Shown here: piece after piece, positions 45,690-58,840 of the stretch
How positions within the stretch are numbered: the first letter of the stretch is position 1
Layout: every line of letters begins with the position of its first letter
Source: Vitrella brassicaformis
Taxonomy: Eukaryota > Sar > Vitrellaceae
Reading direction: 5' to 3'
Assembly: GCA_001179505.1 (NCBI GenBank)
Contig: CDMY01000227.1
Location: 502,267-566,266 of the forward strand
DNA length: 64,000 nucleotides
The notes under the pieces: model-generated
Told to the model about the DNA's origin: nothing
What the model saw: only the letters and a program-made list of their open reading frames with translations
Databases searched by the model: none
Translations under genes and position numbers: made by a program

Positions 45690-46539
45690 ATGAGGTGTTC
45701 AGCCGATAGGAAGATGGGTGCCAGGTACAAGGACCAGTTCCTCAAGACACAGGTACCCACCCCAGCACCCGGCCAGATGCCGATCTATCCATTTCATGGG
45801 ATATATGGCGGTCTCCTGCGTGCGCGTGTCCGTGTGTGTGTGTGTGTGTCAGCTGTGCCCCTGGTACAAGCAGGGGCGGTGCAACAGACCCCTCACATGC
45901 CGGTAAGGACTGCAGATGACCCTGGATGGAATCATGGACGCGTCAGCATCATGACGGGTGTCGTTGCGTTCGTTGGGTTCCGTTGGTTTGGTCAGGTTTG
46001 CGCATGACGAGTCGGAGCTGCGGGCGCCTCCTGACCTGTCGAGGACGGCCTTCTGCCCTAGACTCATGAAGGTCCGCTCAGATGCGCTGAGGGAGGGGAG
46101 ACACCGGACAGATCAGTGCACATGGGTGCGGGCTGGTTGTGCGGATGGTTGAGAGACACGAGTTGATGATGTGGTGTGGTGTGGTGTGGTGTGTTGTGTG
46201 TTAGGTTGGTTGGTGTGACGAGCCCACGTGCCCCTACGCGCATAGCCAGAAGGAGCTGCGGGCGACCAAGTGAGCTGATTCCCTCCCTCCTTGCAGAGGG
46301 GAATGGAATGCACACACACCGTGCCGCTCACCGCTTCCCGCTTCGTGTGTGTGGTTGTGTTGTTTGTTTGTTGTTGCGTTCAGGCATTTCCTGAAGACGT
46401 CGATGTGTCAGATGTGGTTGAGTGGTAGCTGTCCCTCGGGCATCCGCTGCAGATTCGCTCACGGAGCTGAGGAACTCAGGAAAAAGTACGCTAGCTCCAC
46501 CACACACCACCATACCCCACCCGCACACATCCCTCTCTG

Positions 46540-46570
<31 letters not shown>

Positions 46571-48062
46571 GTGCAGCAGTAGTCCGAGCAACGACGTGTC
46601 CCCGAAGCACCGCGAGGTGCCTTTGAAGGACCCGGAGGGTTCCAGCAACAACCTGCTGGCGATCCAGCAGAACCTGCAGTCGCTCAACGTTAACAGCCTG
46701 GCGAGCCTCATGAACCTCAACCTCTCCCTCAGCAACTGCATCCCCCCGCCGCAGCACAATCCACACACCATGACCACCCAGCAGCAGGCACAGGCCGCCC
46801 TCATGACCAACCAGCTCTACCAGCAGCAGCTACAGCAGTACGCCAAGCTCATGCTGCAGAACGCCGCCGTCGCCAACAACACCCTCAGCCAGCTGCAGGC
46901 TGGCACCTACACCAATCCCAACACCAGCCAGGCCCAGGCACAGGCGGCCGCACTCACCGCAGCGGCAGCGGCATACCAGGCCAACCCAGGCCTGCTGCTC
47001 AACGGGCAGCCCAACGCCACTCCCAACCCGCCGGTCATCATCAACGGGCAGCCCAACGGGAATGCACCTCTGCTTCTGAGCGGCCAGACCACCATCCCCG
47101 GCCTGCAGAACTACGTGCCACAGTACCCCCTCCCCGGCCCCGAGCAGCTGGCAGCCGCCCTGTCGCAGCAGCAGGGCGCGCACCAAGGCACCAGCCCATC
47201 GGAGGCGGCCAAGGGCGGCCAGACGCCGCACAAGTCGCCCCTGGTGCCGTTCTTCGCCGGCGTGGGTGGGCAGCAGGTGCCTGAGGGTGCGGGGATGTTC
47301 CAGCTGCCGGACCTGACGCAGAGCTGGATGGGGGCCCACCAGGGGCAGACCATACTGCAGAACGCCCTCGAGGCCTCATTCAAGTCGCAGCACTCGACCT
47401 ACGCCGCCACCAACGGCGTGGTCCCGCAGCAGGAGGGTACCCCCACGGCCAACGGCTACGTGCCCTCGTACCACACGGGCTACCCCGCACAGCATAGCGG
47501 GTACGGGATGCCCCCCCAGCACACCAGCTGGAGCGCACACCAGGGCTCTACCGTCACACCCATGTCGGGCGGCGGGTGGACCAACGGCACCACCACCGAC
47601 CGGTCCTACTCGGACGGCACCAACAAGGGCGGCGAGGACGGGACGGACACCAACAACGGATCGCCGTCGCGCACCTCGACGGTGCAGTACCCCGCCCACC
47701 CCCCCAACGGGCCGGGAGGGGGCGTGCCGCACTCGGTGTCCGGGCACATCTCCACCTCCCCATCGTCCGAGGGCTCGCCCATCAACCGCGGTGGCCTGAC
47801 GTTCAACAGCGTGTTGCTGCCCGAGATCTTCCCGGCCAACAAGAGCTTCCCCACCTTCCTGGGCGGTGTGGGCGGGCACGCCAAGAGCGGCAGCGACGAC
47901 ACCACGGTCGACGGTGCCACCCCCAACGGGACCCCGGTTGGGGAGGGCACGGAGGAGACCAGCGCCGAGACGCCCGAGCACGACGAGGACCACGAGCGGC
48001 ACTTCAAGCACTTCGACGCCATCGGGCAGGAACTCGTTAAGGGCATCGACGCCCAGAACTAA
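45690..48062 (+). CDS. CCCH zinc-finger protein with three fingers and a Gln/Asn/Gly-rich tail
   Basis: Exons 45690-45752, 45853-45902, 45996-46071, 46205-46269, 46384-46485 and 46577-48062 join in phase; 613 residues. Three CCCH fingers are each followed by a basic/acidic helix: LCPWYKQGRCNRPLTC-FAH-DESEL, FCPRLMKVGWCDEPTCPYAH-SQKEL, and MCQMWLSGSCPSGIRCRFAH-GAEEL. The first two are split by introns. Such fingers usually bind single-stranded RNA, and the F/YAH-x-ExEL spacing recalls RNA-stability and splicing regulators of plants and apicomplexans. The last exon (about 495 residues) is Gln/Asn/Ala/Gly/Pro-rich and prion-like, suited to granule formation (inference). It precedes the largest gene-free stretch of the window. 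Confidence 0.88.
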
Positions 48063-48506
48063 CTAAGCTGACACACACAGACATGTAGATCGATAGCTAG
48101 GCGGGGGGATGGGGCTGGATGGGTTGAGGGAGGCAGCGACAGACATACAGACACATGAGTGCCTGGGTGGGTGGCTAGTGCAGGTGAGGGTGAGAAGGGA
48201 CGGGGGCAGGTGGACGGACGGACGGACGGGCTAGGGATGGGCGGGAGGTGTCACACCAGATGCCGCCTCGCCCTGTTTTTGGTGAGTGACTTGTTGCCGG
48301 GGGTGGGTGGTGGATCCTTTGTCGCGTCCTGACTCGTGCCTGACTGCCTGCCTGCCTCTTTCTTGCTCGTCGTGTGTGTCTGTGAGTGTGTGTGTGTGTG
48401 TGTGTGTTGGCGTACTGGGTGGAGAGAGAGAGAGAGTGATGAGTGCTTTTGCCGACTGAGAGTGGCGTACGTACGTGTACAGCTTTAATCTGCAAGGCTG
48501 ACTCGC

Positions 48507-48526
48507 GGGAGGGAGGGAGGGAGGGG
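48507..48526 (+). repeat. GGGA tract
   Basis: Consecutive GGGA units with at least four G3 runs, about 450 bases after the CCCH stop. Confidence 0.9.
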
Positions 48527-48865
48527 TACACACACATACTCGCGTAGACAGAGACCGGTCAGCTGCCCAGCCTTTGTTTTTTTCTCAGCCGTTGGGGGTT
48601 GGCTCGCTTGGCTTGCTGCTGGGCGGACGGCATAGCAGCGGAGAGAGAGAGGGGGGATATACAGGTACGCGTGTGTGTGTGTTGTGTGTGTATATGTGTG
48701 TGTGGTGTGATATTTCAAGGGCCGGTGTGTGTGTGTATGGTATGGTCATATGGTATGGTATGCTTATGCTATGGTACGGCTTTCTATCTATCGCTGCCTG
48801 CAGAGAGAGAGAGTGTTTCATGGGATGGATGGATGGGTGGATCAATGATGACATTGACTAGAGGA

Positions 48866-48892
48866 AGGGAGGGAGGGAGGGAGGGAGGGGGG
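48866..48892 (+). repeat. GGGA tract
   Basis: Seven GGGA-type units ending in a longer G run, plus strand, same spacer. Confidence 0.9.
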
Positions 48893-51800
48893 CGCGGTGG
48901 CCCGTCCTTTGTGTCATGGTGCTTCCTTTCACTCACTACATTGATGTGGATGGATGTGCGTCGACTTTTCTCTGTGCAGTGGCTGCCAGGTGATTTATCG
49001 TAGTTTGTTTTTGTGTGTTCGTTGCGCTCGCGTGAGGCAGGGCAGGCAGGCAGACAGAAAGAGATCCACGCATGCAGCATGGATGGATGGATGGGTGGAC
49101 CGACAGCAGACAGACAGGCAGGCACGATGGCAAGCTCAACTCAGCTACTCTCTCCCTGTCCAATTGATTGTCCCGTGCAATGTCCTCTCGTCGTTGTACC
49201 TTTCTTTTCTTCATCTGATCGCTCAATGGCGATCATTCTATCGATCGCGTCCTATCGATCGCCACCCTCGCTCGGGTGCAAACACGTCGGGCATTCATAT
49301 CTACGCTGCATTGGATGGATGGATGGATGGATGGGGCTACGCCGCCGCCTTTGCTTTGCTTTGATACCATCGCACTAGAATGCCGAGGGAGCAGAGAGAG
49401 GTGAGGGAGGGGGCGGGTTGCCTGTGTGCCGGGCTCGCTCGCGTGTGCGCAGGGGTCTGTCCGTCTGTTCCTCTGTCTTTCTTTCTTTATTCGTGAGATC
49501 CTGTGTGGCGGAAGAGGTGTTTTCCGTTTGGGTGGCTAGCAGCTGGCAAGTTGGCGGGAGAGCGGTGAAGGGAGGGAGGGAGGGAATCTGAGCGATTTTT
49601 CGATCCGCGGCAGACGGGCACCTGCTTGGCTGTCTGTCTGTCTGTCTGGCTTCTCGTTTGCCTGCCTGCTGTGGGAGTGGGCCTCGATGTCTCATCTGCT
49701 CCTTCTTTCTCCGCCTCGACCTTTCCCTGTCGTAGCTCGCTAGCTGTGTCGATATCCCCAACTCAAGCAACTGCCGGCCGTGGTCGGCGCTCGGCTGGGT
49801 CGCCCCTCTTCTTTCTCTTCTGTCCCGTCATGACTAGCGAAGGGGTGGATGCATAGCGGGCGAACGGTGCGGTTGACGCTGTTGGCCCGGGTTTAATGCA
49901 GGATACGCCCATACCCATGGCATGACACACACACACACTCCCTCGCAACACACGCTGTGAAAAGGGTGGGGGGAGGGGAGACGCAGTGGCCATTGACTGC
50001 ATCCCACGGCACGTACCCATCCACTGACTGCATGCTTTGATGACCTGCCTGATGCCCTGCCACGCGTCTGTCTGTCGTTGCCATGCCAGTGAGTTTTCTC
50101 CGGTAGCCTTCCTTCCTGCGTCGCGTGACGTCTCGTTTCTTTCAAAGAAACAAACAGTCTTGGGAGTCCATCCATTCAATGCGCTCATTGACACACACGC
50201 CTCCCTCCATTGCATGAATGAGCCTGTGTGTGCGGCCTGTGTGCTGGCAGCTGCGGTGCCGTGTGTGGTGTTGTTGAGATGAGAGGGAGAGGGCTGAGGG
50301 CGGGGAGGGGCACACACGAGGTCGGAGGCTGGCTGGCTGGCTGGCTGCTTTTTGCGTCAATCGTCACTGTTGTTGGTAGGTATCTATCGCCCTCTTCTCG
50401 GCATTCCCGAATGAATGCAGATTGCTTTGATTGAGGGAAGGGGCGGCATGGCATCCATCGGTGGGTGGGAGGGAGGGACATGCAATGGGTCTGTCTCTGC
50501 ATGCGTGTGTGGCGGCTCTTTTCTTTATCGTGTGTGAGTGAGTTGGTTGATGTGATGTGATGCGTCCATGTACATCTTTCACTTGGTTGCCTTTATCTTT
50601 GTCTCAGTCAGTCGTCAGTGAATAAGTGTCACCTACCCCGCCCTTTTTGCCTTACTTGCCAACACAACCACAGCTGGCCATTTCGGTAGGTAGAAGGAGT
50701 AAGTGGCCCGGCCCTCGCGGTGTCTGTCTGTCGTATGTGTGTGCTGTTGTTGCTGTTGCTGCTGTGGCTGGTGGTGGTGGTGGTGGGTCAGTGGACAAAC
50801 CAAACCCCTCACACAAAGATTGACTCGTCATTTTGTCTGTGACGGGCCGATTTTTGGTCGGTGGATGGGTGGGTGGATGGTGGGTGGGAGGGACCTGCCA
50901 CTTTGGCTGCCTGTCGGGCTGTCTATAGCACTTGCTTAGACCCGTTCGCTGGATGGCTGGATGGCTTGTTGGTTGCGGCGTTTTTGCGTTGGTGTGCTCT
51001 GCTTTTTATGTAGCAAGTCAGTCGGACGAACGGACGGCGGATGGGCGGATGGATGGGTGGCCGGAGGGGTGGATAGGTAAAGGGAGCTGGCTGTGCAGCG
51101 AGGGTGCGGGTGTGGCTGGGATGGGATGGCCCCTGCCTGGTTGTCCTTTTTGGTTGATGGGATGGGATGGGTGCATTGACTGGTTCGTGAGAACACACAA
51201 TGGATGGATGGATGGATGGACTTACTCAACCAACCAACCACTCACTATACATACCACATACACACACTGGGTGAGTTGAGGTGATTGCCTGACACGAACG
51301 CGCAACACAATACACACAGACACACTCACTTCCCACATGCCATCCATATGTCTGTCTAGTACATGCCATCTGGCCAGCAGTCGACGGCCGGGCCGGAGGG
51401 AGGGACGGAGGCAGCGCCGCCACGCGCAGACGGATGTGGCGGTATTTTTCGCGTCGCTTGTCAGTCACACATGACCCGCTCCACACACCACACCACACAC
51501 CTCAGCCCGCCCCGCCTCGCCGCGCCAGCGTGTGTGTTGTTTTTTGGTTCGGTCGGGTGATTGGTTAGTCAGACTGCCTCAGCCTGGCAGGAGGACGCTT
51601 GACGTGTTGCTGGCCTGGCCTGTTGTGTGGTGTGGTGTGGTGTATGTGTGGGCCGTGTGTGCTGCCAAAGGCAGCCCTGACATGCATACCTGCGGGATTA
51701 CATCATGTGCAGACCGCCGCTCATTCACTACTGACTGACTCCCTCGACTTCATTCACTGAGACGCACACACGACACGACACGACAATCCAGCTAGCTAGC

Positions 51801-52326
51801 TTCTCGCGTGTGGCTTTCCTTTTCGCCGACTCGTCCTGGAAGAATTCGACGGGGTGTGTGTACGGATGCGGCCACCTCCACGCACGGAGGTGACTGTGAC
51901 CGTACACGCAGCTGGCTCAGTTTTTCCAGGGAGGGGAATGGCGATTGCTGGGGGCACTCATCGATGTCTCTGTCTGTCTGTCCGTTGGGTGGCGTGTCCT
52001 GGCGTGTGTGCCGATCTCACCCCACCCGCTCCTCTGCGTGATCCGGCGGGACAAGGGTTCTTCATTTTTGGAGCGGTCTGTCAACACAACACAACACAAC
52101 ACATGCCTGGCTAACTGGTTAATCGTGCCCACCTACCTATGCCGGGCGGGAGGGCGGATTTCTCAGTGCGTGTGATGAGAGCCCGAGCCCCCTGACTGGC
52201 CTGGCCTGGCCTGGCTGAGAGCTGTAGATGATCCTGCCACCTGCGCGTACGGACGCGAGGGCTATGTTATAGAGACAGACATTCATGTGTGTTTTCATCT
52301 GTGCCATGCATGCCAGCAGGTGGGTC

Positions 52327-52355
52327 GGGGGAGGGAGGGAGGGAGGGAGGGAGGG
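52327..52355 (+). repeat. GGGA tract
   Basis: Plus-strand GGGA units with a longer G run at the left edge, in the CCCH/centrin spacer. Confidence 0.9.
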
Positions 52356-54585
52356 TTTGTGCGGTCGGCTGGTCGGTCGGTCCCAGCTGTGAAGGAAAGG
52401 CTTTAGCTGCACGCACGTACGTATTGTTTTGCTCTTTCTCTGTACGTATCCATCCATCCGATGGATCCATTGATTGGAAAGCTAAAAGCTCTTTCAACCG
52501 AGTGCAGTGCGCGAGTGAGTGAGTGCCGTGACGACGTAGCCTGTCGTGTCGTGTCGTGAGTCGTGTCGTTTCGTCAGGGGTGAAAGCGAGAGTGTCAATC
52601 AAAATCCCCTGTCGGATTTTTCGTACCTAATGCTCCGTCCGATCCCGATGTCATTCACGTCAAGAATGTGCGAAATGTGTGTCTGTGTGTGTGGTTGCTT
52701 TATCTATATTCATGTGTGTGTCTGAGTGAGTGTGAGAGTGGCTGCAGCTAGCTGTGTCCGTCAACTCAACTTTCTTCTGTACCGTAGAATGATATGTATC
52801 AATCGCTCTGTGCCGACCGTGCCTCTGTCTCTCTCTCCCATGCTGTGCGGTGGTTTTGCTGGTTTGTCCATGCTCCTGGCAGCCACATCCTGCCTGTCTG
52901 TCTACAGCAGGCAGGAGGAAACCACTCACCCACACAGGGCCCACATGGGAGGGGAAGGCAGGGCAAGGAGACGGCTGTGAGCTTCAACACGTGTGTGGGC
53001 GTGTGTGCATGCTATATATCCCGCGCGTGTGTTCGGTAGGAGCGAGAGCGGGCTTTTCAAAGCCATTAGGCCAGCGGGACAGACAGGGGGGCCGGGCCGC
53101 CTTTGAACGGCCCGCCTGCGACCCGCCCGCCCGCCCGCTCAAGTGCGACTTTTTCCGTCAAACCACCGCTCGACAGCGATTGATGTGATGTGATGTGACG
53201 TGATGTGTTTGTGCATCTATATATCCTATCCACGTGTCTCTGGCTGGCATTCATTGATGCGATGTGAATGTGCATGGCGCGGCGCGGCGCGATCGTGTGT
53301 GTGTTTTTCCCTGTGCTTTTTGATGTTTGTTGCCGTTCGTTCGTTGTCTGACAATGAGAGAGCTGCTGCGCAGCTCAGCTGGCTCTCAGAGAGTGTGTGT
53401 GTGTGTGGCCGCATTGACCGTCATCACCACCTTTCACCATTCATTGTCATTGTCCGACCCTCCCTCCGTTTTTGTCACTTGTCTGTCATGCATTCCATAT
53501 GTGCCGTGTGTGTGTGTGTGTGCGCGCTGGGCTTGGCGCGTGCACCAGACAGAGAAACAAAGAGACAGACATCCTCGATGCTTTTTATGTTGTTGTCTTG
53601 TGGTGTGGTGTTGTTGGGGTGGGTGCCTTCCTTGCCTGGTGTGCCTAGCCAGCCGACACTTACACGCAACGCAACGCATGTGTCCATCTCCGCCCGGCCC
53701 GTCCGCGTGTTCCTCGTTGGTGTGTATGTGGTTGTTGATGTGTTGTGGTGTGACCATCCGTGTGTGGTGTCTTGTATGTGTGTGTTGATGTGTGAGTGCG
53801 TGCGCGGTCACATGAGTGGGGCAGTGAGTGGCTGGCTGGCTGGCTGGCCTCATCGACCATCCATCCATCCATCCACTGGCTCTGTCTCTGTCTCGCTTTG
53901 TCGGTCGTTTAATGCTCTACACCCGTCATGTGGTACGCCGTGGTGCGTTGTGCTGTCTGCCTGTGTGTGTCGTGTGGTGTGGTGTGACCATCCGTGTGTG
54001 TGTGTGCCTCTGCCTGTCTGCCTGTGTGTGTGGTGTTGTGTGATGTCGACAGACATACACCTCCGTGTCTGCGTGTGCCGGCTCAAACCATGGACAATCC
54101 TTTCAGAGGTCACGCACAAACCACACACTCACACGCCACGCCAGGCACACAGACAGACAGACGTAGAGATACCAGCCAGTCTGCCATCAGTCGGATAAAC
54201 GACACACATATTTACAAGGCAGAGAAAGGGGGAAAGGATGGATAAGCGCGAGCCCGTCCTGCGTACGTCGGTCTGTATGCAAGCCCCCGAGGCATGCAAT
54301 GTAATGCAGGCCAGGCTGCCCGCAACCAAGGAGGCGAAGCGCCCTGCCTGGCCTGTCCTGTCCAGCCTAGCTAGCTACACCTACGCACTGTCCGTCGTTC
54401 ATGAAGCCATCCACTGCAGCAGCTACCATGCGGCCCGGCCCACTCACGCGCCAATAACGCACCACGGCCCGCCAGCTGCACAATCACACACACACACACA
54501 TCTCACACACATGGGCTGTTCTCATGGGGTCCACTGTGAGTGTACCAGGGGGTGTGTGGGCGGTGGGCATGTAGTTTGTCTATGT

Positions 54586-55831
<1,246 letters not shown>

Positions 55832-56044
55832 GGTCGGATGCAGCTACACTCACGTGTGTCGGTGGTGCTCACACAGGCTCTCTACAGCGAAAGAAGGAAA
55901 AAGAGGCGATCTTGCAAGCTCAGCGAATACAACAGCTCAGCCGACAAAGGGAGAAGGAGCAAATGAACGCGGCTCAGCTGCTCGTGTTGACGGCAGCTAG
56001 CAGCTGACGGCGAGATCTGGCAAGATCTGCCAGGCGCCTGCAGG
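55832..56044. promoter_or_regulatory. Shared upstream region of centrin and SRP9
   Basis: 213 bases between divergent starts. No named element visible. Inferred promoter. Confidence 0.35.
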
Positions 56045-56701
56045 ATGGTGTATCTTGAGGACTTCGATGAGTTCCAGAGCGCAGCGCAGGAGCTCTTCGC
56101 CAAGAACTCGGGACACAGACAGGTGAACGAACGCACTCACAGCGTCTGCCGCCAGACACAACTCTGTGCTGCCTGGCCTGGCTTGGCTTGGCTTGTTCAG
56201 GTACGTTATCAGGTCAAGTATCGCCACTGCGACGGCAAGGTGGTCCTCAAGGTCACTGACGACCGAGTGGTCAGCCAGTGCCTGCCACGCACCAACCAAG
56301 GCAGTCAGCCAGCCAGCGGTCTCTCTGTGTGCGTGGGGGTGACTGTGACTGTGACTGTGTGTGTTCCCCCAGTGTTTGAAGTACAAGACGGACCAGCTGA
56401 CTGACATGCGGCGGATAGAGCGCCTCACTGTCCTCTTCATGCGATGGACCACGTTCAAGGACGTACAGAAGGCCGACCAACTACCCACAGAGCTTGAAGG
56501 TACACAAACACACAAACACACACACAGAGGGACGGACGGACGGACTGACACAACACAAGGACCACCAGGAGAGCCGCAGTCTGCCCAAATGTGTCTGTCC
56601 TGTGATTGTCATGTTGTCTGTCTGTGTCGCTTGCAGAGTCAGGCGAGGCAGCGGCAGCCGCTGGCGGGAGGGCACAGAAGAAGAAGAAGCGGCGAGGCTG
56701 A
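56045..56701 (+). CDS. SRP9: Signal recognition particle 9 kDa subunit
   Basis: Binds the Alu domain of SRP RNA with SRP14 and helps arrest elongation during ER targeting. Exons 56045-56122, 56201-56269, 56373-56499 and 56637-56701; 112 residues. The SRP9 fold is recognised from MVYLEDFDEFQSAAQEL, VKYRHCDGKVVLKVTDDRV, CLKYKTDQLTDMRRIERLTVLFMRW, which align along the whole human protein. It is longer than the human 86 residues by a Lys-rich tail (QKKKKRRG), a common lower-eukaryote extension that could add RNA contacts. SRP14 and the SRP RNA are not in the window. Confidence 0.93.
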
Positions 56702-57158
56702 CCTGACATGACCAGCCTGCAGCCAGGCTGGTGCCTGCCTGCCTGCCTGCCTCGACGTCGTTGCTTGGTTGGCTGATTGAGTTGTGTCCTTATCGACTGA
56801 CTGGCTGAGCGTGCCGCCCAAAGCTGCACGTATGCCTCGCTTGCTTTTATGTAGAGTGCGGGCGCGAGGCGGGATGAATGGATATGGGTGGACACTGCCT
56901 GCCTGTGTGCATACAAACATGCAATTAGTTTCCTGCGTGTCAGCCAACGTTTTCTTCATAGGCTTAAGTTAACCGCACATAAATTGAGCATTGGTCCATC
57001 ATATCCGTCCATCCATCCATCCACTCACTCAACCATCGGCACCTCACCTAGCACGCCTCCCCTCCCGCCGCACCGCAGCGATTGACAGACAGATAAGTGC
57101 CTTTCCTCGGCCTGGCTGACAAATCAATCCCTCGCACATCGAAACCAGAGAGGGACCA
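56702..57158. other. Gene-free convergent spacer
   Basis: 457 bases between the SRP9 and mPGES-2 stops. TGCC repeats near 56736, CCAT repeats near 57006. No coding region supported. Confidence 0.6.
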
Positions 57159-58675
57159 TCATGATCTCCTCTGAGATGGGCCGACGGCCTCCCTGCACCT
57201 AGCGTACCTGAAGGAGGGAGCATCAAACAGCACGAAAGAAACAGTAAGCATCACATCGCCCGCTGTCTGCCCATGCTATCTATGTTCTCTTCTCTCCCTG
57301 GATGGACGAGCTGAGCTCACCATACCATGCTTTGAACTCCGCATTGCTGTCCTGCAGGACCTTCAGGGTGGTCATGTCACGCATGGCGCTCAGCTGCCCG
57401 TAGATGATCAGGTCGGCCATGTTGGGACTCTCACCCCCCCTGCGTTGATTGATTGCGTCACCGCCATCCATCCAGCCATCCATCCGGCAATGTTCGTTTG
57501 TGTCGTGCGAGTGAGTGTACGGTACGCACCTGAATTTGCCGCCCTTGTCGCTGACGCGCTTCATCCAGTCAGCGATGGCGTCGAGCAGCTCCTGCCTCTC
57601 GTCGGTGATGTTGTACTTCTTCTTGAGCTTGGGCGACACTGCAGTGCATCCATCCATCATTCACGCAGTCGCCAACAGACACAGACACAGACACACGATG
57701 CTGTGCGACCCTCCCTCCCTCCCTCCCTCCCTCTGTGTGGTTGGTGTGGTGTGTGCCGACTGACCGACCCACCGAGCCACATGAAGAGGGAGCCGGTGGT
57801 CCTGAGGACCAGCTTCTGCCATGCCGTCCAGGTGCTCGCACTCTTGGACATGTACTCGAAAGCCTCGTAACTGAAACACACCACACGCACACGTACCAGC
57901 CTGCCTGCCTGCCTTGCTGGTGGGTGGTGCCTTCTGATCTGTCGCAACCGTGCCGACCTCTCCGAGAGCGTCCTGTAGATGTTTGGTGGGAAGAGGATGA
58001 CCAGCTTGTCGTAAGCCCAGTCGATGTCGGCCTTCTCCTCCTCGCTGCACTTGTCGAGGCTCTTGAGCGTGGGGGATGCCGAGCCCCTGAGGTCGGCCAG
58101 CCTGTCAATGATGTTCTTGCTGTCGTTGACTTGCTCGCTGTTGACCAGGGCGATGGGCACCTTTCGGTACTTCTTGTCGGGGCTCTGGTCGATCAAGGGG
58201 TGCTTCTTGATCTCATCCTTGGTCAGGGGGTTGACCTGACAGACACACAGACAGACACAGATGGAGGAGCATCGATGTATGGCTGACGAAGGACTTGATG
58301 TGTACTGTACCTCGATGGCTGTGTAGGGCATCTTGTTGTGGTCGAGCAAAGCCTTTAATCCACAGCAATACGGACACACTGAAACACCGACCGCCACTCA
58401 ACATACAACGGCATGCAGTGCAGTTCAGTGAGGATCCTGTGTTGTGTTTGCTGACCTTCGTACTGGAAGATGGTCACATCCGGCATTCCGGCTGCCGCTG
58501 CCGATGACGAGAAGTGCCTGCATCTTGGCACATGAGAGGGCAGCCGCCTCATAGGTGATGATGCAGCGGGTGTCTGCAAGGCTGAGGTCCATCGCGCTGA
58601 TGGCTGCAGCACCCCTGTAGCAGGCAACTCATGTGTCAAACGCGTCAGCGGAGCGATGAGTCTGCGGGCCGACAT
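57159..58675 (-). CDS. PTGES2: Prostaglandin E synthase 2-like protein (thioredoxin/GST fold), probably mitochondrial
   Basis: Exons 58456-58675, 58311-58378, 57958-58235, 57773-57870, 57530-57638, 57326-57439 and 57159-57207; 311 residues. The glutaredoxin-like domain has the redox motif VCPYCCGLKALLDH (animal CPFC), then VNPLTKDEIK and YRKVPIALV. The GST-like C-terminal half shows FPPNIYRTLSESYEAFEYM, DWMKRVSDKGGKF, ESPNMADLIIYGQL and a short end FKAWYARCREAV matching the human tail. The N-terminus is Arg/Ser/Ala-rich with RCRHFSSS, a likely mitochondrial presequence. In animals the family is linked to PGH2 isomerisation and heme/glutathione binding; in protists the true substrate is unknown. 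The last splice (donor GTATGG at 57325) was chosen because it restores the conserved ending. Confidence 0.9.
57709..57733 (-). repeat. GGGA tract (minus strand) in an mPGES-2 intron
   Basis: CCCT units on the plus strand, GGGA in the sense of the gene. Confidence 0.9.
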
Positions 58676-58840
58676 CTTCGCTCAGATCCCCCTTGAGCAG
58701 CGGAAGAAAAGCGAAAATACAAGAGGGCAGGCAGATCTGCACCACCACAAGAGCCTCGAGCGTCTGTTCCGAGGGAGAACCGTTCTGAAACTCTGCGAGC
58801 TTCGACTATTCGAGCTAAGCTTCGCGGAAAGGAAGTTGAG

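Larger units (their letters stand above)
48063..54585. other. 6.5 kb gene-free region, simple-repeat rich, with composition switch
   Basis: Between the CCCH stop (+) and the centrin stop (-). From 48,063 to about 54,100 the plus strand is TG/GGAT/CTGC/GGGA-rich. From about 54,110 it becomes CA/CACG-rich up to centrin. Features seen: GGGA tracts (48507-48526, 48866-48892, 49569-49585, 52327-52355), CTGG and GATGTGATGTG runs (52196-52215, 53180-53206), many GGAT blocks. The longest open frame (53200-54198, plus) is repeat-driven Cys/Val coding and unlike a protein. No tRNA, rRNA or transposase seen. Much of it could be very long 3' UTR. Confidence 0.7.

Noticed and set aside
47376-48011. 211-codon minus-strand frame
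   Set aside because: Antisense of the Gln/Asn/Gly-rich CCCH exon; no motif.
53200-54198. 332-codon plus-strand open frame
   Set aside because: Made of TG/CTG-type simple repeats giving Cys/Val/Ser/Leu runs; no domain, no conserved block, no splice partners.
48063-54585. Possible tRNA, rRNA or transposon in the large spacer
   Set aside because: I looked for cloverleaf boxes, terminal repeats and transposase-like frames on both strands and found none I could support.
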